This document shows positions 1-5,149 of a stretch of DNA of 9,096 bases, one piece after another. Source of the stretch: JBKEAR01 sp047972425. GTDB taxonomy: Bacteria > Pseudomonadota > Alphaproteobacteria > JBKEAR01. The position numbers and the translations under genes are program-made. A model generated the notes under the pieces. That model had not been told where the DNA came from. It made no database searches and was given only the letters and a program-made list of their open reading frames with translations. Every line of letters begins with the position of its first letter. The first letter of the stretch is position 1. The stretch spans positions 1 to 9,096 of the forward strand of contig JBKEAR010000054.1 of the NCBI GenBank assembly GCA_047972425.1, read 5' to 3'.

Positions 1-1
1 G

Positions 2-313
2 AACAATATAATAGAAGGTGATCATGCCAGATTAAAGCGTTTGATAAAGCCAACCCTTGGCTTTAAATCCAAAAAAACAGCTTATGCTACAATCAAGGGC
101 TTTGAGGTTATGAGAGCCATTAAAAAGGGACAGGCCGTAATTGGACAAATACAGAAAGGTGTTTGGGGTGAAATACGTATGATTGAACGAGCTTTTGGTA
201 TTGGTAAAAGTGCCATTGCAGAAGCCGTTGACCTAATTAACGCAGAAATAGTTAAAAACCCAGATCTTGAAAAAGAAATAATGGTTATGGTAAATAATAT
301 GAAGGCTTTTTAA
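2..313 (+). CDS. IS6-family DDE transposase, C-terminal part (cut by window start)
   Basis: The open frame runs in from the window edge; the first in-frame codons read NNIIEGDHARLKRLIKP, so the TTG at 41 is internal and not a start. The family pattern is visible: the last catalytic glutamate of the DDE triad in NNIIEGDHARLK (codon 14-16), then LGFKSKKTAYATIKGFEVMR and KKGQA, as in IS6100-like transposases. The C-terminal tail (GEIRMIERAFGIG) is also usual for this group. In a complete element the protein cuts and joins the IS ends during replicative transposition. About 103 residues of an expected 230-260 are visible. The reading frame shows no break, so the enzyme may be active if the rest is intact. 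Confidence 0.9.
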   Translation, partial: NNIIEGDHARLKRLIKPTLGFKSKKTAYATIKGFEVMRAIKKGQAVIGQIQKGVWGEIRMIERAFGIGKSAIAEAVDLINAEIVKNPDLEKEIMVMVNNMKAF

Positions 314-361
314 AGAGAGAAAAATTTAATTATAGACGACCTAATTTTGCCTTCTTAATTT

Positions 362-375
362 TTTGCAACAGAGCC
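362..375. repeat. IS6-family right terminal inverted repeat
   Basis: TTTGCAACAGAGCC is the reverse complement of GGCTCTGTTGCAAA, the terminal repeat I recall for IS6100/IS15-type members. Its distance from the transposase stop (48 bp) is usual for this family. The left repeat is outside the window, so pairing could not be checked. Confidence 0.85.
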
Positions 376-391
376 ACTCAATAAATATCGC

Positions 392-1249
392 CTAAAAAAC
401 TTTAAACGGTACGGGGTGCATGGCGCCTTCGTTAGAGCATACATAGGCGGCAACTGCATTGGCAAAGTGATTAATCACGTCTAAATCCGCCCCGTTTAAT
501 GCTAAAGAACATGCAGTGGCAGAGAAACTATCGCCCGCCCCAACGGTATCTTTTAGTGGGACTTTAAAGCCGTTATGGTGCGATTTTTCATTGCCCCGAT
601 AAATGGTAGAGCCTTTGCCCCCTTGGGTATAAATAAACATTTCTACCTTATCTTTAACTGCATTGTAAAAATCATCGGGGTTTGCAGGCAAATCTAATGT
701 TTTGGCAACAATGGGCATTTCTTCATCGGAAATTTTAAGATAATCGGCATTATTCAAGCAAAATTCTAAACTTTCTTTATCGTAATAATGTTGGCGAATA
801 TTCACATCAACAAAGGTTTTGGCTCCGGGTTTTTTATCTTTGACCATTTGCTGTATAGTTTTGCGAGTTTTATGGTTGCGTTGGGGGAGCGTGCCAAAAT
901 AGATTAAATCGGCACTTTGAGCTAAAACCTTAATATTTTGGTCATATTCAATATTATCCCAAGCAATATTTTCATGTATTTGCCAATTCGGTACACCATC
1001 AGCGCCCACATTGGCATTTACGGTGCTGGTTGGGTAATCGACAATTTGTAAATAATGGTCAATATGATTTTGCTCTAAAATCGCTTTTAAATCCTTGCCT
1101 AAATCATCATCGCCAATGGCAGAGATAATTGTGGCATCGGCACCCAAATGAGATAAATGAAATATAAAGTTAGAGCCCGCGCCCCCGATTTTTTTTGTTC
1201 CGTCATCAAAATTTTCCCAAAGGAAGGCATCGAGTGCGACTATTTTCAT
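392..1249 (-). CDS. PfkB-family carbohydrate kinase, fructokinase-like
   Basis: A cytoplasmic ribokinase-fold kinase that transfers phosphate from ATP to a sugar, probably fructose or a related hexose. Visible motifs: GGAGSNFIFHLSHLGA (22-37, N-terminal PfkB signature), GDDDLGK (46-52), VDVNIRQHYY (147-156) and KISDEE (172-177) as in bacterial fructokinases, TQGGKG (208-213), and DTVGAGD (234-240), which carries the anion-hole glycines and catalytic base Asp240. Length is 285 residues, slightly short but normal. The start is the ATG at 1249, with GAGGA 7 nt upstream; an upstream in-frame ATG at 1282 has no such site and would add 11 atypical residues. It is divergent from the small gene at 1337. 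The IS6 end lies 16 bp past the stop, and no terminator is visible between them. Substrate is inferred from motif pattern only. Confidence 0.87.
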   Translation of the reverse strand: MKIVALDAFLWENFDDGTKKIGGAGSNFIFHLSHLGADATIISAIGDDDLGKDLKAILEQNHIDHYLQIVDYPTSTVNANVGADGVPNWQIHENIAWDNIEYDQNIKVLAQSADLIYFGTLPQRNHKTRKTIQQMVKDKKPGAKTFVDVNIRQHYYDKESLEFCLNNADYLKISDEEMPIVAKTLDLPANPDDFYNAVKDKVEMFIYTQGGKGSTIYRGNEKSHHNGFKVPLKDTVGAGDSFSATACSLALNGADLDVINHFANAVAAYVCSNEGAMHPVPFKVF

Positions 1250-1283
1250 GGTGTTTTCCTCTATTTGCTTTTTTATGAACATC

Positions 1284-1312
1284 GGATTATATAAGTGCTA
1301 TCATTTTATAAT
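1284..1312 (+). promoter_or_regulatory. Probable promoter of the small gene at 1337
   Basis: A perfect TATAAT lies at 1307-1312; the -35 position (1284-1289, GGATTA) is poor. The start site would fall near 1319, a few bases before the AAAAGG ribosome-binding site, so the leader would be very short. It shares its DNA with the divergent kinase promoter. Confidence 0.45.
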
Positions 1313-1314
1313 AA
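1286..1314 (-). promoter_or_regulatory. Probable promoter of the sugar kinase
   Basis: On the minus strand a perfect TATAAT lies at 1291-1286, with a weak -35 (TTATTA) 17 bp upstream at 1314-1309. Transcription would start near 1279, giving a leader of about 30 nt before the ATG at 1249. The -35 overlaps the -10 of the opposing promoter. Confidence 0.5.
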
Positions 1315-1336
1315 TTAAACTTAAAAGGCAAAAAAA

Positions 1337-1684
1337 ATGGATTATAAAGAAGCATTAAATTTTGTGGTTGCCCAACCCTTAGATAAAATTGTATCTCACG
1401 CAAATGGAACATTTGAATATGCGCCAACTGTTGATGCTTTAATTACAGCCTGCCTTGATGATTTTGATATGGCGGTTTATGATGATTATGTAACAACGGC
1501 CAAGTTTCGCCCCGAGCTTTTAGAGCTTAAAGAGAATAAAAAACAGCCATCGGAATTTTCGAAAAGCGATCTTCAACTTTTTTTGGTTATTCAGCAAAAG
1601 GCCGAGGATATTATGGCCGGCCAAATTGCCGCGATTATAGAAAATGGGGTACTTATTAAAGTAGCCAAAGAAATTAAAAAATAG
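1337..1684 (+). CDS. Unrecognised 115-residue soluble protein
   Basis: I do not recognise this family. The frame is supported by AAAAGG 8 nt before the ATG, a TATAAT box upstream, and a strong intrinsic terminator 31 bp after the stop, which make it a self-contained transcription unit. The protein has no signal peptide or membrane segment. It has an acidic middle (CLDDFDMAVYDDY, 39-51), a charged linker rich in Lys, Glu and Pro (about 60-75), and a C-terminal half that looks helical and ends in lysines (KVAKEIKK). No cysteine/histidine metal site or HTH pattern is evident. It is divergent from the PfkB kinase with overlapping promoters, which may mean shared control, but nothing links it to sugar metabolism. 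Confidence 0.75.
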   Translation: MDYKEALNFVVAQPLDKIVSHANGTFEYAPTVDALITACLDDFDMAVYDDYVTTAKFRPELLELKENKKQPSEFSKSDLQLFLVIQQKAEDIMAGQIAAIIENGVLIKVAKEIKK

Positions 1685-1715
1685 TTCGCCTTTAAGAATT
1701 AAAAAAAATAACTGG

Positions 1716-1758
1716 AAAAATTATGCCAAGATGCTTAATATCAAGGCATAATTTTTTT
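1716..1758 (+). terminator. Intrinsic terminator after the 1337-1684 gene
   Basis: A perfect 12-bp stem pairs AAAAATTATGCC (1716-1727) with GGCATAATTTTT (1745-1756), around a 17-nt loop, and runs into seven T. The stem is flanked by A and T runs, so it could act in both directions. It ends only 30 bp before the icd start codon. Confidence 0.85.
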
Positions 1759-1788
1759 AAATTTTTTTAAGCATAGGAGGCTTATTCA

Positions 1789-3003
1789 ATGGCAAAAATT
1801 AAGGTTAAAAACCCGATTGTGGAGCTTGATGGTGACGAAATGACCCGCATTATGTGGTCGTTTATTAAAGACCGCCTTATCTTACCTTATTTAGATGTAG
1901 ACTTAAAATATTACGATTTAAGCGTACAAAAGCGCGATGAAACCAATGATCAGATTACAATTGATTCTGCAGAAGCCATCAAAAAATATGGTGTGGGTGT
2001 AAAATGTGCCACAATCACCCCCGATGAAGCCCGTGTAGAAGAATTTGGCCTTAAAAAAATGTGGAAGTCTCCCAACGGAACCATCCGTAATATCTTAGGG
2101 GGAACGGTTTTCCGCCAGCCGATTATTTGTAAAAATATCCCTAAATATATCCCCGGTTGGGAAGAGCCTATTGTGATTGGTCGTCATGCTTTTGGTGATC
2201 AATATAAAGCGACTGATGTGCTTATTCCGGGTAAAGGCAAGTTGACTATGCGCTTTGAGCCTGCCGATGGCAGCACTGCGCAAGAATGGGATGTTTTTGA
2301 CTTCCCCGATAGCGGTATTGCCATGGGCATGTATAACTTAGACGAATCTATCCGTGGGTTTGCGCGCTCTTGCTTTAACTATGGTTTGCAATTGGGCTGG
2401 CCGGTATTTCTTTCCACCAAAAATACAATCTTAAAAGCCTATGATGGCCGCTTTAAAGATTTGTTCCAAGAAGTTTTTGATGCCGAGTTCAAAGATGATT
2501 TTGATGCCAAAGGCATTACTTATGAGCATCGCTTGATTGACGATATGGTGGCTTGTTCGATTCGTTGGAAGGGCGGCTATGTTTGGGCTTGTAAAAATTA
2601 TGACGGTGATGTGCAGTCCGATACAGTAGCGCAAGGTTTTGGCTCTCTTGGCCTAATGACCTCGGTACTGATGACACCCGATGGAAAAACTGTGGAGGCC
2701 GAAGCCGCCCATGGTACCGTAACCCGCCATTACCGCCAGCATCAAGCGGGTAAAAAGACATCCACCAACCCAATTGCCTCAATTTTTGCATGGACACAAG
2801 GCTTGAAATTCCGTGGAGAATTTGATGGCACACCGGATGTGGTGAAATTTGCCGAAACTTTAGAGAAAGTTTGCGTGGATACTGTAGAATCCGGCAAGAT
2901 GACTAAAGACTTGGCCTTGCTTGTCGGTAAAGACCAAGCTTGGTTAACAACCGAGGAATTTTTAGAGGCGCTTGATACCAATTTACAAAAAGCTATGGGA
3001 TAA
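1789..3003 (+). CDS. icd: NADP-dependent isocitrate dehydrogenase
   Basis: Converts isocitrate to 2-oxoglutarate and CO2 with NADP+ in the TCA cycle, in the cytoplasm as a homodimer. At 404 residues it is the eukaryote-like type found in alphaproteobacteria, not the longer-diverged E. coli type. Visible motifs: KSPNGTIRN (93-101, isocitrate binding, including Arg100), GRHAFGDQYKATD (131-143, with Arg132 matching the well-known human IDH1 Arg132), RLIDDMVA (248-255) and KNYDGDVQSD (269-278, metal-binding aspartates), then EAEAAHGTVTRHYR and TSTNPIASIFAW for NADP binding. The start has a perfect AGGAGG 8 nt upstream. It appears monocistronic, with a terminator on each side. No clear promoter fits in the 30 bp between the upstream terminator and the start, so transcription may begin within or before that terminator. 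Confidence 0.97.
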   Translation: MAKIKVKNPIVELDGDEMTRIMWSFIKDRLILPYLDVDLKYYDLSVQKRDETNDQITIDSAEAIKKYGVGVKCATITPDEARVEEFGLKKMWKSPNGTIRNILGGTVFRQPIICKNIPKYIPGWEEPIVIGRHAFGDQYKATDVLIPGKGKLTMRFEPADGSTAQEWDVFDFPDSGIAMGMYNLDESIRGFARSCFNYGLQLGWPVFLSTKNTILKAYDGRFKDLFQEVFDAEFKDDFDAKGITYEHRLIDDMVACSIRWKGGYVWACKNYDGDVQSDTVAQGFGSLGLMTSVLMTPDGKTVEAEAAHGTVTRHYRQHQAGKKTSTNPIASIFAWTQGLKFRGEFDGTPDVVKFAETLEKVCVDTVESGKMTKDLALLVGKDQAWLTTEEFLEALDTNLQKAMG

Positions 3004-3012
3004 TTATTCCAT

Positions 3013-3048
3013 AAAAAAGGGTAGGGTGTTAAAACGCTACCCTTCTTG
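3013..3048 (+). terminator. Probable intrinsic terminator of icd
   Basis: AAGGGTAG (3017-3024) pairs with CTACCCTT (3037-3044) around a 12-nt loop, preceded by an A run and followed by the weak T-rich tail TCTTGT. It begins about 10 bp after the icd stop. The interrupted T tail makes it less certain than the others. Confidence 0.65.
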
Positions 3049-3081
3049 TATCTGCAATTATAATAAATGGTAAATTTGGGG

Positions 3082-3110
3082 GAATTTTTATTTTTTATTA
3101 TTAAAAATTC
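3082..3110. repeat. AT-rich inverted repeat upstream of rpmB
   Basis: GAATTTTTA (3082-3090) and TAAAAATTC (3102-3110) form a perfect 9-bp inverted repeat around an 11-base AT-only spacer. It lies about 40 bp upstream of the rpmB -35 box. It could be a bent or UP-like DNA element, or a second weak transcription stop after icd; the sequence alone does not decide. Confidence 0.4.
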
Positions 3111-3150
3111 AACCGATAAAATGGTACAAATAAACAAACAAAACTAAGGC

Positions 3151-3179
3151 TTGACTTGATGTAACAAATCATTTATAAA
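3151..3179 (+). promoter_or_regulatory. rpmB promoter (sigma-70 type)
   Basis: TTGACT (3151-3156) and TATAAA (3174-3179) are separated by 17 bp and each differ from consensus by one base. The predicted start is near 3186, giving a leader of about 58 nt that contains a hairpin at 3194-3210. This is the best-matching promoter in the window. Confidence 0.75.
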
Positions 3180-3193
3180 AACAAGCTTTCAAG

Positions 3194-3210
3194 GGCTAGT
3201 TTTGCTAGCC
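3194..3210 (+). other. Hairpin in the rpmB leader
   Basis: GGCTAG (3194-3199) pairs perfectly with CTAGCC (3205-3210) around TTTTG. It lies inside the predicted 5' untranslated region and is not followed by a T run, so it is unlikely to be a terminator. It ends about 20 nt before the ribosome-binding site. It may stabilise the mRNA or regulate translation; no function is shown. Confidence 0.4.
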
Positions 3211-3243
3211 ATTTATTTATTAAGAGATTAAAAGGATAAGATT

Positions 3244-3522
3244 ATGGCTCGTCGTTGTGCAGTAACTGGTAAAGGTGTAATGGTCGGAAACAATGTTTCT
3301 CACGCTATGAACCATACAAAACGCCGCTTTTTACCAAACTTACAAAAGGTTTCTGTTTGGAGTGACAGCTTAGGCCAAGCTTTTCGGTTGCGTGTAACGC
3401 CTCATGGCATTCGCACATTAGAGCATAATGGTGGTTTAGATGCATTTGTTTTAGGCACAGCCAAAACAAAATTATCGCCAGAGCTTCAAAAAATTAAAAA
3501 GCTTGTAGAAGCTGCTCAGTAA
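3244..3522 (+). CDS. rpmB: 50S ribosomal protein L28
   Basis: A small basic protein of the large ribosomal subunit. The N-terminus MARRCAVTGKGVMVGNN and the following NHTKRRFLPNLQ are the hallmark of bL28, and RVTPHGIRTLEHNGGLDAF follows the alphaproteobacterial pattern. At 92 residues it is close to the 90-100 usual in alphaproteobacteria, which are longer than the E. coli 78. Only one cysteine (Cys5) remains, so this is a zinc-free form. The start has AAAGGA 7 nt upstream. Its own promoter and a strong terminator make it a single-gene unit. Confidence 0.97.
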   Translation: MARRCAVTGKGVMVGNNVSHAMNHTKRRFLPNLQKVSVWSDSLGQAFRLRVTPHGIRTLEHNGGLDAFVLGTAKTKLSPELQKIKKLVEAAQ

Positions 3523-3543
3523 GCAGATAACTTTATCCCATTT

Positions 3544-3578
3544 AAAACCGCCTTGCCTATGTAAGGCGGTTTTGTTTT
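3544..3578 (+). terminator. Strong intrinsic terminator of rpmB
   Basis: A perfect 11-bp stem pairs AAAACCGCCTT (3544-3554) with AAGGCGGTTTT (3563-3573) around an 8-nt loop, with the tail GTTTT after the stem. The A/T flanks could allow bidirectional action. It starts 21 bp after the rpmB stop. Confidence 0.92.
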
Positions 3579-3599
3579 GCCGATAATCCTAGACTTGCC

Positions 3600-3632
3600 C
3601 GTTGATATATGGGAAGATAGCGGGTATCAACG
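3600..3632 (+). promoter_or_regulatory. Inverted repeat abutting the oxidoreductase ribosome-binding site
   Basis: CGTTGATA (3600-3607) and TATCAACG (3625-3632) are perfect 8-bp inverted copies 17 bp apart. The right arm ends exactly where the AAGGAG ribosome-binding site begins (3633-3638). It could be an operator for a dimeric repressor (25 bp between half-site centres) or an mRNA hairpin affecting ribosome access. A GATAAT at 3582-3587 could be a -10 just upstream, but no good -35 goes with it. No regulator gene is adjacent. Confidence 0.5.
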
Positions 3633-3644
3633 AAGGAGCATAAC

Positions 3645-4586
3645 ATGAAAATAGGAATTATCGGGAGCAACCAATTTAGCGACCAATTTGCAGATGCCGT
3701 AAACCAAGTGGCGGGCTTTGAGGGCGAGATTACTTATTCACGCCGCATAAAAACGGCGGAGGAAAAAAAGAGCACATGGGGTTTTGCTCATGCAACCGAT
3801 AATTTAGATAGCCTGCTGGAATCCACTGCCGAAGTTATTTATTTAGGCTCGCCCAATAGCCTACATTATGGGCATATTATGGCCTGCTTAAATGCGGGCA
3901 AACATGTAATATGCGAAAAACCTATGGTAACCACCATGGCCGAGTATGATGCGGCATATGCTTTAGCCGATGAAAAAAGCTTGTATTTATTTGAGGCTTA
4001 TCGCCATATTAATGCACCGAATTTTAAGGTTTTACAAAAAGAGGTTCAAAATATCGGCAAAGTCCGCTATGCCAATTTGGTCTTCAGCAAAATATCATCA
4101 AAATATAACGAGTTTAAAAAGGGCATTATCGGCAATGCTTTTAACCCTAAAATGCAAGGGGGAGCTCTTAACGATTTAGCTGTTTACCCCATTGCTGTGG
4201 CTATGGGTTTATTTGGTCCTTGGCAAAGTTTAACCTATAATAAAACGCTTTTAGAAAATGGTGTGGATGGTCAAGGTGTCATAACTTTACAATATCCCGA
4301 TATGATTTGTAATATTATGTTTTCTAAAATCGCAAATAGCCATAATCTTTCGGAAATTTGTGGCGAGCAAGGTGAAATTATCATTGAAAATATTGGGCTT
4401 ATTGAAAAATTGATTATTAATGGCCAAGAGGTAAACGAGAATATTCTTGAAAATGATATGGTCTATGAGGCCACACGCTTTTTAGATATTATTCAAAATA
4501 ATGATCAAAATACCTATAGGCAATTATGCAAAATTAGCCGATTAACTTGCAAAATTTTAGACGAAGCTGCAAATAAAAAAGCTTAG
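3645..4586 (+). CDS. Gfo/Idh/MocA-family NAD(P)-dependent oxidoreductase
   Basis: A soluble dehydrogenase that probably oxidises or reduces a sugar or cyclitol with NAD(P). The N-terminal Rossmann fold starts with IGIIGSNQF (3-11). The catalytic-lysine motif HVICEKP (87-93, Lys92) and EAYRH (117-121) follow, then the C-terminal substrate domain with SSKYNEFKKG (151-160), NAFNP and GGALNDLAVYPI (172-183). The last block, as I recall it, is typical of a subfamily common in Firmicutes (consensus SSRYD..GE..N.FNP..GGALMDLNVYN), so acquisition by transfer is possible. Length (313) is normal. The start has AAGGAG 6 nt upstream. It lies 67 bp before kbp on the same strand, so read-through is possible; function is not otherwise linked. 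Substrate unknown. Confidence 0.9.
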   Translation: MKIGIIGSNQFSDQFADAVNQVAGFEGEITYSRRIKTAEEKKSTWGFAHATDNLDSLLESTAEVIYLGSPNSLHYGHIMACLNAGKHVICEKPMVTTMAEYDAAYALADEKSLYLFEAYRHINAPNFKVLQKEVQNIGKVRYANLVFSKISSKYNEFKKGIIGNAFNPKMQGGALNDLAVYPIAVAMGLFGPWQSLTYNKTLLENGVDGQGVITLQYPDMICNIMFSKIANSHNLSEICGEQGEIIIENIGLIEKLIINGQEVNENILENDMVYEATRFLDIIQNNDQNTYRQLCKISRLTCKILDEAANKKA

Positions 4587-4653
4587 CTTGTTTTTATGTG
4601 GTGAGAATGTTATTGTAAATCCGTTGACATTTCAAACTATTAGGAGACAGTTA

Positions 4654-5073
4654 ATGGGATTATTTAATTTTTTAAAAAATATCGGTAAAGCCCATGCCGA
4701 TGAAAACCCAAGTGCCGAAGCTTTAACTAAAGAGATTAAAGATTTAGGGCTAGAAGCCGATGGCGTAAAAGTAAAAGTAGAAGGCGATAAAGTTGTATTA
4801 GAGGGCGAAGCCACCCAAGAAGTACTCGAAAAAGTTGTATTAGCAACGGGTAACTCTAAAGGGATTGCTGCGGTAGAAACCAATGTAACCGTAACCGATA
4901 ACGGAAAAGAAGCCAAATTCCATACAGTGGAAAAAGGCGATAATTTATCGAAAATTGCCAAAAAATATTATGGCGATGCTAACCGTTATCCTGAAATTTT
5001 CGAGGCCAACAAGCCCATGCTTACACACCCCGATAAAATTTACCCGGGTCAGGTACTCCGTATTCCGGAATAA
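4654..5073 (+). CDS. kbp: BON-LysM potassium-binding protein Kbp (YgaU)
   Basis: In E. coli this cytoplasmic protein binds potassium and supports growth at high potassium. The 139 residues match the YgaU layout closely: MGLFNFLKN start, BON domain (about 20-82, with a GNSKGIAAVET turn), then LysM (about 88-137) beginning FHTVEKGDNLSKIAKKYYG and ending IFEANKPMLTHPDKIYPGQVLRIPE, which is nearly the E. coli C-terminus. There is no signal peptide, consistent with a cytoplasmic site. The ATG at 4654 is chosen because AGGAGA lies 6 nt upstream and the N-terminus matches the family; an earlier TTG at 4588 would add 22 unrelated residues. A strong terminator follows 24 bp after the stop. Confidence 0.94.
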   Translation: MGLFNFLKNIGKAHADENPSAEALTKEIKDLGLEADGVKVKVEGDKVVLEGEATQEVLEKVVLATGNSKGIAAVETNVTVTDNGKEAKFHTVEKGDNLSKIAKKYYGDANRYPEIFEANKPMLTHPDKIYPGQVLRIPE

Positions 5074-5087
5074 GGTGCAATAATATT

Positions 5088-5115
5088 TTGCAATCATAAA
5101 GACCTAGGTTATATT
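5088..5115 (+). promoter_or_regulatory. Candidate dgt promoter with its -10 in the terminator loop
   Basis: TTGCAA (5088-5093) and TATATT (5110-5115) are 16 bp apart, matching consensus at 4 and 5 of 6 bases. The -10 coincides exactly with the six-base loop of the kbp terminator. Transcription would start near 5122, giving a leader of about 28 nt. This is the only reasonable promoter between the kbp stop and dgt. Confidence 0.45.
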
Positions 5116-5130
5116 ACTTAGGTCTTTTTT
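5098..5130 (+). terminator. Intrinsic terminator of kbp
   Basis: AAAGACCTAGGT (5098-5109) pairs with ACTTAGGTCTTT (5116-5127) through 12 bp with one G-T pair. The loop is TATATT, and six T run from 5125 to 5130. It ends only 19 bp before the dgt start codon. Confidence 0.9.
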
Positions 5131-5149
5131 ATTGAATAAGGAATGGGCT

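Larger units (their letters stand above)
1..375 (+). mobile_element. Right part of an IS6-family insertion sequence
   Basis: The segment holds the 3' end of a transposase gene, followed after 48 bp by a 14-bp sequence that matches, in reverse complement, the GGCTCTGTTGCAAA terminal repeat known from IS6100/IS26-type elements. The left end and most of the transposase lie outside the window. The element ends at 375, so the next 8 bases (376-383, ACTCAATA) should be the target duplication, because IS6 elements usually make 8-bp duplications. Insertion is just downstream of the minus-strand sugar kinase, whose coding sequence is intact. Confidence 0.88.

Noticed and set aside
2742..3137. Long minus-strand ORF over the end of icd
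   Set aside because: It is a shadow of icd codon structure, runs through the icd terminator, and has no family resemblance. The other opposite-strand frames inside icd, kbp and dgt were rejected for the same reason.
4624..4629. Perfect TTGACA as a kbp -35 box
   Set aside because: No -10 lies 16-18 bp downstream; that position (ACAGTT, 4647-4652) overlaps the ribosome-binding site and would put the start inside the coding sequence.
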